64,000 nucleotides of DNA, from assembly GCF_020515695.1 (NCBI RefSeq), contig NZ_JAIWJA010000003.1:496001-560000 (forward strand). Direction: 5' to 3'. This DNA comes from Pseudomonas sp. MWU16-30317 (GTDB taxonomy: Bacteria; Pseudomonadota; Gammaproteobacteria; Pseudomonadales; Pseudomonadaceae). Each line of letters begins with the position of its first letter. The stretch's first letter is position 1. Below, piece by piece: positions 27,472 through 36,486 of the stretch. The notes under the pieces are model-generated. The model was not told where the DNA came from. It ran no database searches and was given only the letters and a program-made list of their open reading frames with translations. The position numbers and the translations under genes are program-made.

Positions 27472-27488
27472 GGCACCTTTATGGTGCG
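27472..27488. promoter_or_regulatory. NtrC-type enhancer site upstream of glnA
   Basis: GGCACC-TTTAT-GGTGCG has the 17-base layout of the NtrC consensus TGCACC-N5-GGTGCA, with one mismatch in each outer base. It lies about 90 bases upstream of the sigma-54 promoter. A further GGTGCG half-site is at 27514-27519. Confidence 0.65.
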
Positions 27489-27567
27489 CATTAATTTACG
27501 ATTGGTCTGTTTTGGTGCGATGAAATCCGTTTGTACGATATCTGGTTAAACCTTGAGCAATTTCCGC

Positions 27568-27573
27568 TATAAT
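27568..27573 (+). promoter_or_regulatory. -10 box for thiI
   Basis: A perfect TATAAT lies 43 bases before the thiI ATG; the matching -35 (GTTAAA, 17 bases upstream) is weak. It is divergent from the glnA promoter. Confidence 0.5.
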
Positions 27574-27615
27574 CCGCCCCCCTGTTTTCAGACCGACCCT
27601 TCGCGCCCAGTTTTC

Positions 27616-29070
27616 ATGAAACTAATCGTAAAAGTCTTCCCAGAGATCACCATCAAAAGCCCGCCTGTGCGCAAGCGATTCATTCGCCAGCTGGCGCGCA
27701 ACATCCGGCTGGTTGTCCGCGATCTGGACCCACAGCTGGTGGTCAACGGTGTCTGGGACAATCTCGAAGTCGAGACCCGTGTGGAAGACCCGAAGGTGTT
27801 GCGTGAAATTACCGAGCGCCTGAGCTGCACACCGGGCATCGCGCACTTTTTGCACGTCAACGAGTACCCGCTGGGCGATTTCGACGACATCGTCGCCAAG
27901 TGCAAGACCCATTTCGGCGACCAGCTGCCTGGCAAGATCTTTTCGATCCGCTGCAAGCGTGCCGGCAAGCATAGTTTCACCTCGATGGATGTCGAGCGTC
28001 ATGTCGGCAGCCAGCTGCGCCGTGAATGCGGGGCCGCCGGTATCGATCTGAAAAAGCCCGACGTGGTGGTACGCCTCGAAATTCGCGACAAGCGTCTGTT
28101 CGTCATCCACGGTCAGCACAATAGCGTCGGCGGTTTTCCGCTGGGCGCGTTGGAGCAGACCATGGTGCTGATGTCCGGTGGCTTCGATTCCACCGTGGCC
28201 GCCTATCAGATGATGCGCCGCGGCATGATGACCCACTTCTGTTTCTTCAATCTGGGCGGCAGGGCCCACGAATTGGGGGTCATGGAGGTCGCGCACTTCC
28301 TCTGGAAGAAGTACGGCAGCTCCCATCGGGTGCTCTTTATCAGCGTTCCTTTCGAGGAAGTCGTCGGCGAAATCCTCGGAAAAGTCGACAACAGTCACAT
28401 GGGCGTCATTCTCAAGCGTATGATGTTGCGCGCAGCCACGCATTTCGCCGAGCAATTGCAGATCAATGCGCTGGTGACCGGAGAGGCGATTTCCCAGGTG
28501 TCGAGTCAGACCCTGCCCAACCTCTCGGCCATCGATCGGGCGACCGAGATGCTGGTGTTGCGGCCGCTGCTGGCCAGTCACAAGCAGGACATCATCGATC
28601 AGGCGGTCGAGATCGGTACTGCAGATTTCGCCCGGCACATGCCGGAATATTGTGGGGTGATTTCGGTCAACCCCACCACCAACGCCAAGCTGCCGCGTGT
28701 GGTTCATGAAGAACAGAAGTTCGACATGGCCATCCTGGAGCGGGCGTTGGAGCGCGCCCGGCTGGTGTCGATCGATAACGTGATCGACGAGCTGGGCCAG
28801 GACATCGATGTCGAAGAGGTCGCCAACATCACGGCGGGCCAGGTCGTCATCGATATCCGCCACCCCGATGCCCAGGAAGACCAGCCGCTCGAGCTGGACG
28901 GCATTGAGGTTCAGGCGCTGCCTTTTTATGCCCTGAACAACCGTTTCAAGGAACTGGATATCACTCGCCAGTACCTGTTGTATTGCGACAAAGGCGTCAT
29001 GAGTCGCCTGCATGCTCACCATTTGCTCAGTGAGGGGCATGCCAATGTGCGCGTTTATCGACCGAGCTAA
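27616..29070 (+). CDS. thiI: tRNA 4-thiouridine synthase / thiamine sulfur carrier ThiI
   Basis: A 484-residue enzyme that thiolates U8 of tRNA and supplies sulfur for thiamine thiazole. The order is ferredoxin-like/THUMP domain (about 1-165), PP-loop domain with LMSGGFDST (about 175-390), and a C-terminal rhodanese domain with the persulfide Cys457 in [11 protein letters not shown]. The last is the longer form found in gamma-proteobacteria. The frame opens 21 codons earlier, but ATG 27616 ([15 protein letters not shown]) is the family start. Confidence 0.96.
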   Translation: MKLIVKVFPEITIKSPPVRKRFIRQLARNIRLVVRDLDPQLVVNGVWDNLEVETRVEDPKVLREITERLSCTPGIAHFLHVNEYPLGDFDDIVAKCKTHFGDQLPGKIFSIRCKRAGKHSFTSMDVERHVGSQLRRECGAAGIDLKKPDVVVRLEIRDKRLFVIHGQHNSVGGFPLGALEQTMVLMSGGFDSTVAAYQMMRRGMMTHFCFFNLGGRAHELGVMEVAHFLWKKYGSSHRVLFISVPFEEVVGEILGKVDNSHMGVILKRMMLRAATHFAEQLQINALVTGEAISQVSSQTLPNLSAIDRATEMLVLRPLLASHKQDIIDQAVEIGTADFARHMPEYCGVISVNPTTNAKLPRVVHEEQKFDMAILERALERARLVSIDNVIDELGQDIDVEEVANITAGQVVIDIRHPDAQEDQPLELDGIEVQALPFYALNNRFKELDITRQYLLYCDKGVMSRLHAHHLLSEGHANVRVYRPS

Positions 29071-29205
29071 GTGCCCGGGGCTGTTTGCCTGTGGCCTGCG
29101 TCACCGGCCCCCCGACGCCGCCTTACGGCTGTAACGGCCGTCAGGACTCTACTGTAATCGCTGCCATGACCTGTCAGCACACTGAACACTAAACGAGACA
29201 CACAA

Positions 29206-31026
29206 GTGATCGAGAATCTACGTAACATCGCCATCATCGCCCACGTTGACCATGGTAAAACCACCCTGGTCGACAAACTCCTGCGTCAGTCCGGCACTCT
29301 GGAGCGCAACGAGCTCAACGACGAGCGCGTGATGGACTCCAACGACCAGGAAAAAGAGCGCGGTATTACCATTCTGGCGAAAAACACCGCCATCAACTGG
29401 AACGGCTACCACATCAACATCGTGGACACCCCGGGCCACGCCGACTTCGGTGGTGAAGTAGAGCGCGTGATGTCGATGGTCGACTCCGTGCTGCTGCTGG
29501 TCGACGCTCAAGACGGCCCTATGCCGCAAACCCGTTTCGTGACCAAGAAGGCTTTCGAAGCCGGCCTGCGTCCGATCGTGTGCATCAACAAGGTCGACCG
29601 TCCAGGCGCGCGTCCTGATTGGGTTCTGGACCAGATCTTCGATCTGTTCGACAACCTCGGTGCCACTGAAGAACAGCTGGACTTCAAAGTCGTCTACGCC
29701 TCGGCCCTGAACGGCATTGCCGGTCTGGACCACACCGACATGGCTGAAGACATGACCCCGCTGTACCAGTCGATCGTCGACAACGTACCAGCGCCGAAAG
29801 TCGACCGCGATGGTCCGTTCCAGATGCAAATCTCGGCACTGGACTACAACAGCTTCCTGGGCATCATCGGCGTTGGCCGTATTGCTCGTGGCCGCGTCAA
29901 GCCGAACACGCCAGTCGTGGCCATCGGTGCCGACGGCAAAAAGCGCAACGGTCGTATCCTCAAGCTGATGGGTCACCACGGTCTGCACCGTATCGACGTC
30001 GAAGAAGCTTCGGCCGGCGACATCGTCTGCATCAGCGGTATGGACTCGCTGTTCATCTCCGACACCCTGTGCGATCCGCTGAACGTTGAAGCGATGAAGC
30101 CGTTGACCGTCGACGAGCCAACCGTTTCCATGACCTTCCAGGTAAACGACTCGCCTTTCTGCGGTAAAGAAGGCAAGTTCGTCACCAGCCGTAACATCAA
30201 GGACCGTCTGGACAAAGAGCTGCTCTACAACGTTGCTCTGCGCGTTGAAGAAGGCGACTCGGCCGACAAGTTCAAGGTCTCGGGCCGTGGTGAGCTGCAC
30301 CTCTCGGTACTGATCGAAACCATGCGTCGCGAAGGCTTCGAAATGGGTGTCGGTCGTCCGGAAGTGATCATCCGCGTCGTCGACGGCAACAAGCACGAAC
30401 CGTTCGAAAACGTCACCATCGACACCCCTGAAGATTCCCAGGGCAAGGTCATGGAAGAGATGGGCCTGCGTAAGGGCGACCTGACCAACATGGTGCCGGA
30501 TGGCAAAGGCCGTGTTCGTCTGGAATACAACATCCCTGCTCGTGGTCTGATCGGTTTCCGTAACCAGTTCCTGACCCTGACCAACGGTGCTGGCATCCTG
30601 ACCTCGATCTTTGATCGCTACGACGTCATGAAGTCGGGCCACATGTCCGGCCGTCAGAACGGCGTACTGGTTTCGGTAGAGACCGGCAAGGCTCTGACCT
30701 ACTCCCTGGAAACCCTGCAGGCGCGCGGCAAGCTGTTCGTCGAGCACGGTCAGGAGATCTACAACGGTCAGATCGTTGGCTTGAACAGCCGCGACACCGA
30801 TATGGGCGTCAACCCTACCAAGGGCAAGAAGCTCGACAACATGCGTGCTTCGGGTAAAGACGAAACCATCGCTCTGGTTCCACCGGTGAAGTTCACCCTG
30901 GAACAAGCTCTGGAATTCATCCAGGACGACGAGCTGTGCGAAGTCACGCCTAAGTCGATCCGTCTGCGTAAGAAGATCCTGGACGAAGGCGAGCGTACCC
31001 GCGCTGCCAAGAAAGCCAAGAACTGA
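29206..31026 (+). CDS. typA: Ribosome-associated GTPase TypA/BipA
   Basis: A 606-residue translational GTPase needed for stress growth and 50S assembly. The GTP-binding motifs are [10 protein letters not shown] (G1), RGITI (G2), [12 protein letters not shown] (G3), [12 protein letters not shown] (G4) and SALNG (G5). The BipA-specific C-terminal domain ([24 protein letters not shown]) is complete. Translation starts at GTG (GTGATCGAGAATC), as is usual in Pseudomonas. Codon use is strongly biased to favoured codons, as for a highly expressed gene. A strong terminator follows. Confidence 0.98.
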   Translation: MIENLRNIAIIAHVDHGKTTLVDKLLRQSGTLERNELNDERVMDSNDQEKERGITILAKNTAINWNGYHINIVDTPGHADFGGEVERVMSMVDSVLLLVDAQDGPMPQTRFVTKKAFEAGLRPIVCINKVDRPGARPDWVLDQIFDLFDNLGATEEQLDFKVVYASALNGIAGLDHTDMAEDMTPLYQSIVDNVPAPKVDRDGPFQMQISALDYNSFLGIIGVGRIARGRVKPNTPVVAIGADGKKRNGRILKLMGHHGLHRIDVEEASAGDIVCISGMDSLFISDTLCDPLNVEAMKPLTVDEPTVSMTFQVNDSPFCGKEGKFVTSRNIKDRLDKELLYNVALRVEEGDSADKFKVSGRGELHLSVLIETMRREGFEMGVGRPEVIIRVVDGNKHEPFENVTIDTPEDSQGKVMEEMGLRKGDLTNMVPDGKGRVRLEYNIPARGLIGFRNQFLTLTNGAGILTSIFDRYDVMKSGHMSGRQNGVLVSVETGKALTYSLETLQARGKLFVEHGQEIYNGQIVGLNSRDTDMGVNPTKGKKLDNMRASGKDETIALVPPVKFTLEQALEFIQDDELCEVTPKSIRLRKKILDEGERTRAAKKAKN

Positions 31027-31045
31027 TAAGCAGTCTGGTTGAATG

Positions 31046-31085
31046 AAAACGCCCCCCGGCAGCGATGCCGGGGGGCGTTTTTTTT
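31046..31085 (+). terminator. Rho-independent terminator after typA
   Basis: AAAACGCCCCCCGGC-AGCGAT-GCCGGGGGGCGTTTTTTTT hairpin, 11-base GC-rich stem and eight T. Confidence 0.95.
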
Positions 31086-31110
31086 GGCCGGGTTTTGGGG
31101 TGGTCCTACG

Positions 31111-31185
31111 CGCCTCTTCGCGTGCAAGCCTTGCACCCAAAGGGGTACGTCGTGCTTTTGTGGGAGCAAGGGTGCGCGTTCGGCG
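31111..31185. repeat. Degenerate REP pair
   Basis: GCCTCTTCGCGTGCAAGCCT and TTGCACCCA at left; TTGTGGGAGCAAGGGTGCGC at right. The arms only partly match; it lies between typA and the MFS gene. Confidence 0.6.
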
Positions 31186-31194
31186 GTTGAGCTT

Positions 31195-32526
31195 TTAGCG
31201 ATGGATCGTCTTGCTGCCATCTTTGAGCAAACAGAACACCAGCAGCGCCGCGATGATTTCCAGTGCTGCCACAAAGTACAAGCCAGCTGCCAGGCTGCCG
31301 GTCAGGGTGCGCAACCAGCCAATCATGTACGGCGCCACGAAGCCTGCCAGGTTGCCGATGCAGTTGATCAGCGCAATCCCGCCTGCGGCTGCAGTCCCTG
31401 CCAGGAAGGCACTGGGGATCGACCAGAATACCGGGAAGGCCGCCAGGATGCCGGCCGCCGCGACGGTCAGAGCCATTAGCGCCAGGGTGGCATTGCCGAG
31501 CAGCAGGCCCGTGGCGATCAATCCCAGCCCCGCCAGCAGCGCGGCGCTGGCACAGTGCAGCCGGCGTTCGGCGGTTTTGTCCGAGTGCTGGCCGTTCCAG
31601 ATCATCGCCAAGGTGCCGACGATGAACGGGATGGCCGAGAGCAGGCCGATGTTGAGGGTGTCGCTGATGCCCAGCGACTTGATCACCGACGGCGTCCAGA
31701 ACGCGATGGTGGCGTTGCCGGCGACGATGCAGAAGTACACCGCCGTGCACAGCCAGATCCGCGGATTGCGCACCAGCGCCGACAGCTGCGTGTGTTTGCC
31801 CGGCGCCGACTCTTCGCGAGCGATTGTGCTGCTGACCAGCTCGCGTTCGCTGGCGCTCAGCCACTTCGCATTGATCGGTTTTTCCGGCAAGTAACGCAAA
31901 ATGGCCAAGCCCGCCAACACCGAAGGAATACCCTCCAGAATGAACAGCCATTGCCAGTTGGCCAGGCTGCCGACGCCGACCATACGGCTCATGATCAAAC
32001 CTGCGATCGGCCCACCGACCACACCGGCAATTGCGAACGAAGTCATGAACAGGCCGTTGATCTTTGCCCGTTGCGCTGCCGGGAACCAGTAGGTCAGGTA
32101 CAGCACGATGCCTGGAAAGAACCCCGCCTCGAACATGCCCAGCAAAAAGCGCAGCAGATAAAACGACCAGGCGCTCTCGACATAGGCCATGGCCATGGAC
32201 GTCACGCCCCAGAGGATGGTGATGCGGGCGAGGGTCTTGCGCGCACCGATCTTTTCCAGCAGCAGGTTGCTAGGCACTTCGAAGATGAAATAGCCAATGA
32301 AGAAGATCCCGGCGCCCACGCCATACACCGCTTCACTGAAGCCCAGGTCGCTGAGCATCGCCAGCTTGGCGAAGCCGACGTTGACCCGGTCGATCCAGGC
32401 GAGAATGAACAGGAACACCAGAAACGGCAGCAGGCGCCAGGCGATCTTGCGGTAGGTCGCGAGGGTATCGAGCCCGGCCTCACGTGAGCGTGCCGCCGTG
32501 GCGGGCAGCGCTGTGTTGTGGTTCAT
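31195..32526 (-). CDS. Major facilitator transporter of the anion:cation symporter (ACS) type
   Basis: A 443-residue protein with 12 predicted membrane helices. It shows the ACS-family opening RKIAWRLLPFLVFLFILAWIDRVNVGFAKLAML, the loop GARKTLARITILWG, and GMFEAGFFPGIVLYLTYWFP. Members take up organic anions such as phthalate, tartrate or sugar acids. The upstream frame extension is rejected: ATG 32526 has GGAG six bases before it. It is the third gene, 119 bases after the amidase, so it probably imports the substrate or product of the DUF2848/amidase enzymes. Confidence 0.88.
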   Translation of the reverse strand: MNHNTALPATAARSREAGLDTLATYRKIAWRLLPFLVFLFILAWIDRVNVGFAKLAMLSDLGFSEAVYGVGAGIFFIGYFIFEVPSNLLLEKIGARKTLARITILWGVTSMAMAYVESAWSFYLLRFLLGMFEAGFFPGIVLYLTYWFPAAQRAKINGLFMTSFAIAGVVGGPIAGLIMSRMVGVGSLANWQWLFILEGIPSVLAGLAILRYLPEKPINAKWLSASERELVSSTIAREESAPGKHTQLSALVRNPRIWLCTAVYFCIVAGNATIAFWTPSVIKSLGISDTLNIGLLSAIPFIVGTLAMIWNGQHSDKTAERRLHCASAALLAGLGLIATGLLLGNATLALMALTVAAAGILAAFPVFWSIPSAFLAGTAAAGGIALINCIGNLAGFVAPYMIGWLRTLTGSLAAGLYFVAALEIIAALLVFCLLKDGSKTIHR

Positions 32527-32645
32527 GAGCAACTCCATCGTTTTTTCAGCGTTACATTGATGGCAGATGTACCCCGTCCGGGGCCGAGTAAAACAGTCAG
32601 GCTGGCGGCGAGCTATGGCCCGTCTGTGAGCCAGCCTGTCTTTGA

Positions 32646-33986
32646 TCAGCGACCGCTCAGCAACGCCTCGATGCTGCGCGCCACTTGCAGTACGCGTGCA
32701 TCCTGGCCGTTCAAGCCGCCGATGCTCAGGCCCACGCTCAATTCGCCGGGTGCCTGACACGGCAGGCTCAGCGCACAGCCATCGAGAAAATTCAGCACGC
32801 TGGTGTTGCGCAGTACCAATCCATTGGTCGCGAAGAAATGACTATCGTCCTGCGCAAGTGGCGCCAGACGCGGCGCCACTGTGGCGACGCTGGGCATCAG
32901 CCAGGCATCGGCATCACCGAGCCGCGCTTTTGCCACTGCAATCAGGCGCCGACGATGGGCCAGCAAGTCCAGATAGTCGGCCGCGCTGAGTAGCGCACCG
33001 CGGCGAATGCGCTGGGCGACTCGGGGGTCATACCGGTTGCCGGTTTCGCCCTCGAGCCAGGTCTTGTGCAGATGCCAGGCCTCGGCCGCGGTCAGGCCCC
33101 CTGCGGCATTGATGGCGGGGAGCTCGTGCAGCTCCGGAAAGTCGAACCAGCGCAGGGTCGCACCGGCAGCGCTGAGCCGATCGAGCGCGCGTTCGAAAGC
33201 GTTCCCGACCAGAGTGTCGATACCGTCCATGACGAAGTCCCGGGTCACGGCCAGGCGCACACCGGCCAGCGGCGCCGCGCGGGTATCGAGGCGTTGGCCG
33301 GACAGCAGCTGATCGAGCAGCGCGCAGTCATCGACGTTGCGGGTCAGGGCGCCGATCGAATCAAGGCTGCCGGCCAGCGGCAGAGCACCGGCCAACGGCA
33401 CCCGCGAGGCGCTCGGCTTGAAACCGACCAGGCCGCAGAACGCCGCCGGAATACGCAACGAACCACCGGTGTCGGTGCCCAGGCCCGCCACGGCCATGTC
33501 CAGTGCGACACTCACCGCCGCGCCCGAGCTCGAGCCTCCGGCGATACGATCCGGGGCCGCAGGGCTGACCGGCGTTCCGTAGTGGGGGTTGAGGCCAAGC
33601 CCCGAGAAGGCGAACTCGCTCATGTTGGTGCGGCCCAGCAGCACTGCCCCGGCAGCCCGCAAGCGCGCGACCACGGGGGCATCCTGGCGCGCGGGAGCGC
33701 TATCGCCCAGTACCCGGGAGCCCGCAGCGGTGATCTGACCGCTGACGTCGAACAGGTCCTTGATCGACACTGGCAGCCCGGCCAGCGGCGAGGGCACATA
33801 GCCGGCAGCGCGGGCCAGGTCACTCGAACGGGCGGCCTTCAATGCCGCTTCGGCGTCGACGCTGATATAGGCACAGCCACCCTGATGGCGATGGTGTTCG
33901 ATGCGCTCCAGCGCCTCGCTGACCAGATGTTCACTGGTGGTCTTGCCGGTGGCCAGATCGTCGGCCAATGCACTGATCGAGTTCAT
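32646..33986 (-). CDS. Amidase signature family hydrolase
   Basis: A 446-residue hydrolase with the full Ser-cisSer-Lys triad: Lys76 in LPVSIKDLFDV, cis-Ser152 in GGSSSGAA, and nucleophile Ser176 in GTDTGGSLRIPA. These enzymes cut amides to acid and ammonia; GatA, allophanate hydrolase and many catabolic amidases belong to the family. There is no gatB or gatC nearby, so this is not tRNA amidotransferase. It starts six bases after the DUF2848 stop. The substrate is unknown; context suggests a small organic-acid amide. Confidence 0.88.
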   Translation of the reverse strand: MNSISALADDLATGKTTSEHLVSEALERIEHHRHQGGCAYISVDAEAALKAARSSDLARAAGYVPSPLAGLPVSIKDLFDVSGQITAAGSRVLGDSAPARQDAPVVARLRAAGAVLLGRTNMSEFAFSGLGLNPHYGTPVSPAAPDRIAGGSSSGAAVSVALDMAVAGLGTDTGGSLRIPAAFCGLVGFKPSASRVPLAGALPLAGSLDSIGALTRNVDDCALLDQLLSGQRLDTRAAPLAGVRLAVTRDFVMDGIDTLVGNAFERALDRLSAAGATLRWFDFPELHELPAINAAGGLTAAEAWHLHKTWLEGETGNRYDPRVAQRIRRGALLSAADYLDLLAHRRRLIAVAKARLGDADAWLMPSVATVAPRLAPLAQDDSHFFATNGLVLRNTSVLNFLDGCALSLPCQAPGELSVGLSIGGLNGQDARVLQVARSIEALLSGR

Positions 33987-33992
33987 CCGGGG

Positions 33993-34670
33993 CTACTCCG
34001 CGACGCTCAAGGGCTCAACCTGATAATCGTGACGCAGGCTGCGTTGCAGCACCGGGTCGGCGAGTTCCATCTCGAAAGCTTCGCCATAGCCCAGCTCGCC
34101 GATCACCGGTTGGGTACCGCAGAACATCGCCGTACCCGGGGGCAGCGCGCCGTTAGCGTTGAGCTTGCCCAGCAACGTATTGGGCGCCAGCAGGCTGGTC
34201 ACCGGGCCTTCCTGATACAGCTCGCGCACGCCATCTCGCACCCGCCAGGTGCGCATGACCAGTTGATCCCAATGCGCTTCGACTTCGTCATAGCGCCACG
34301 CCTGCGAGGCGATCGGCTTGTCGCACATCTGCTTGGACACGGTGACGTCATAGGCCTCGACCTTGCGGTCGGTATGATCGGAGCCCAGCCCCACCAACAA
34401 CCCGGCCGGGCTGTTGATCAACACGAACTCGGTCTCGCCGGAAGAATCCTTGCCGGGCACCTGAATGCTCCTGGCCGGATTCAACAACGTGGCGGCCACC
34501 CGATAAAAGCACGGGATCTGTGTAGGGCGACGGACGCCAATCGCTTCCAGTTCAGCGATGTGGTGCTCGACCGCGGCACTGTCGCGCCCGGCCCAGCCAG
34601 CGATGATCAATTGTTCGATCTCGACCGGCATTTCGCCGTGACCGGCTACCTGGAAAGTCATCGTGGTCAT
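33993..34670 (-). CDS. DUF2848 family protein
   Basis: A 225-residue cytosolic protein with DUF2848 features: PCFYRVAATLLNP, FVLINSPAGLLVGLGSDHTDRKVEAYDVTVSKQMCDKPIAS and PPGTAMFCGTQPVIG. The family resembles fumarylacetoacetate-hydrolase-like enzymes, suggesting a hydrolase or decarboxylase acting on a keto-acid; this is inference only. First gene of the DUF2848-amidase-MFS operon, with GGAG before ATG 34670 and a TGATATATCA operator 61 bases upstream. Confidence 0.82.
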   Translation of the reverse strand: MTTMTFQVAGHGEMPVEIEQLIIAGWAGRDSAAVEHHIAELEAIGVRRPTQIPCFYRVAATLLNPARSIQVPGKDSSGETEFVLINSPAGLLVGLGSDHTDRKVEAYDVTVSKQMCDKPIASQAWRYDEVEAHWDQLVMRTWRVRDGVRELYQEGPVTSLLAPNTLLGKLNANGALPPGTAMFCGTQPVIGELGYGEAFEMELADPVLQRSLRHDYQVEPLSVAE

Positions 34671-34980
34671 GTTCCGCTCCTGATTCGTGACATGTGGCTG
34701 AAAGAGAAAAGCAACTATCTGAAGTTACTCTGATATATCACTGTTTCTTCACAAGCATTTTGGATGCCATAATCGGATGTCTTGAATAAACTGTTTTATT
34801 TTCAATACGTTGAAAAGAATCTGTGCGTCCTGGCGGGGCGATCCAGCCGTTACTCCATTACCCAATGCGCCGAAAGGGTGCAAATAATGCCCCCACCCAG
34901 GGCGCGAAATGCCGGGCACGAAAAACTCCGGCGTTTGTAGTACCGTGATATATCAGGGCCATCGAAGAGGGTGATTGCGG
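34671..34980. promoter_or_regulatory. Divergent control region with two identical palindromes
   Basis: This AT-rich 310-base gap between the DUF2848 and GntR genes has TGATATATCA at 34731-34740 and again at 34946-34955. One copy lies near each gene start. A 10-base perfect palindrome is a normal operator size for GntR/FadR-type dimers. The simplest reading is that the regulator at 34981 binds both to repress itself and the catabolic operon. No reading frame of interest lies here. Confidence 0.65.
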
Positions 34981-35667
34981 GTGACTACATTTGAAACCGA
35001 CGGCGCCGACGGCTACGCAGAGGCACCGCTCAAAAGCGCAGCGAGTCTGCGCGAACTGGCCTACAGGCAAATCAAACAGCGGATCATTTCCTGCGAATTG
35101 CGACCGGGCGAAGCGATCAACGAAACACAGCTGATCAACTTGCTTGGATTGGGCCGTACGCCGATTCACCAGGCGCTGCATCGACTCGAAGTCGACGGCA
35201 TGGTGACGATTCTGCCGCGCAAAGGCGTGATGGTGACGCCCGTGTCACTCAATGACGTGCTGGACATGATTGAGGTGCGCGTCTGCAACGAACAACTGTG
35301 CGTCAAGCTGGCCCTTGAGCGCGCGCAGGAGAGCGACTTCAAGGCCATGCGCGCTATTCTCGATCGCACTCCAGCGCTACTGGCAAAGCGTGACGTACCC
35401 GGTCTTATGGAGCTTGACCTGCAGTTCCACTTGGCGATCTCGGCGGCCGCGCGCAACCGCGTGCTGGCTGAGCTGCTGCGCAACCTGCACGAAAAGCAGG
35501 CACGCTTCTGGTTCCTGACCCTGTCGGAGGCCCATCACAGCGAGCGCATCTATCACGAGCACACGCAGATCCTCAACGCCATGGAGGCACGCGACAGCGC
35601 CGCTGCCATCACCGCGATTCACGACCATATCGACGACTTTCGTCGGGCCATCATGCGCACCCTTTAA
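34981..35667 (+). CDS. GntR family regulator (FadR/FCD subfamily)
   Basis: A 228-residue regulator. The N-terminal winged helix (about 20-85) includes LAYRQIKQRIISCELRPGEAINETQLINLLGLGRTPIHQALHRLEVDGMV. The C-terminal FCD helical domain follows, with the DLQFHLAIS metal/ligand motif. FCD regulators sense small acids and usually repress neighbouring genes. Start is uncertain: GTG 34981 is chosen, a TTG two codons earlier is possible, and the ribosome site GAGG fits either. It is divergent from the DUF2848 operon. Confidence 0.9.
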   Translation: MTTFETDGADGYAEAPLKSAASLRELAYRQIKQRIISCELRPGEAINETQLINLLGLGRTPIHQALHRLEVDGMVTILPRKGVMVTPVSLNDVLDMIEVRVCNEQLCVKLALERAQESDFKAMRAILDRTPALLAKRDVPGLMELDLQFHLAISAAARNRVLAELLRNLHEKQARFWFLTLSEAHHSERIYHEHTQILNAMEARDSAAAITAIHDHIDDFRRAIMRTL

Positions 35668-35791
35668 GCGCCACTGGCATAGCGATTGCGCGGTGAAAGC
35701 GACTGTGTGTGGCGTTGGCCGCGACTGGTGTTGCGCTGTTCGCGGCGCGGGAAACCGGCAAGTCGCCGTTGCAGTAATACGTTATCGGAGG

Positions 35792-35868
35792 GGGCCCCTT
35801 CGCGGGCAAGCCTTGCTCCCACAAAAGCGCGGCGCACAGCTGTGGGAGCAAGGCTTGCCCGCGAAGCT
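35792..35868. repeat. REP inverted pair
   Basis: GGCCCCTTCGCGGGCAAGCC plus TTGCTCCCACA at left; TGTGGGAGCAAGGCTTGCCC plus GCGAAG at right, nearly perfect. It lies between convergent genes. Confidence 0.9.
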
Positions 35869-35876
35869 TTTGACCT

Positions 35877-36287
35877 TTAGCGGCGCACAACCGCCGGCTT
35901 GGGAACATAAGCGCAATATCCCGGCCGCGGGCCGATCTTCGGGTGATTGCGGCAAGTGTCCGGGCGCTGCTCGTAAACCGTGCAAAAGCGCGTCTTCTTG
36001 TCCAGGAACAAGCAGTCGTTGTTGCTCATGCGCTGCAAGGTGAAAATCCCCGACTTCTGATTGAAGCGCTCCACCACCCCATCTTTTTGCAAGCGCTTGG
36101 CGATGTTCTTCGGCGGGTCGCCGAGCTCGAACTCGTCCACCAGGCCCAGGCGCACCAGGTCCTTGACCTTGACTTCCACCGGCAGGGTGCAGCAGCTCGA
36201 AATACAGCCTCCGCACATATGGCTGGAGTATTTCTGCCAGGTATCCAGGCGGTCCAGCTCGGCGGCGGCGATCAGGTTCGATTTCAT
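35877..36287 (-). CDS. YkgJ family cysteine cluster protein
   Basis: A 136-residue protein with the zinc/iron cluster ligand pattern of the YkgJ/CxxCxxCC family: MCGGCISSCC near residues 24-33, CLFL at about 92, RFCTVYEQRPDTCRNHP (about 100-115) and PGYCAYVP. The metal and role are unproven for the family. It is monocistronic; the start ATG 36287 follows GGGG-like sequence. The gap to glgP (divergent) is about 200 bases. Confidence 0.88.
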   Translation of the reverse strand: MKSNLIAAAELDRLDTWQKYSSHMCGGCISSCCTLPVEVKVKDLVRLGLVDEFELGDPPKNIAKRLQKDGVVERFNQKSGIFTLQRMSNNDCLFLDKKTRFCTVYEQRPDTCRNHPKIGPRPGYCAYVPKPAVVRR

Positions 36288-36486
36288 CAGGGGTTCTTCA
36301 GGTCGGTAACTAAGGCTATCGGGCGCGCGATGATACGCCCGCTGGTGAAAAAGTGAACAACCGCGCCACGAATTATTTCACCTTTAATCTGAAAAAAGAG
36401 CCGAACCGGCACCCCCGTGTTCTGTCGAACCGTCTAGTCTCAGGAATCGTCACGTTTAAAACTTTCCATTTGCCGAGGACGTACCA

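Noticed and set aside
29218..31140. 640-codon minus-strand frame opposite typA
   Set aside because: Antisense shadow of a gene with strong codon bias.
32646..33986. GatA subunit of tRNA amidotransferase
   Set aside because: Amidase motifs are shared, but there is no gatB/gatC and the context is a transporter and regulator.
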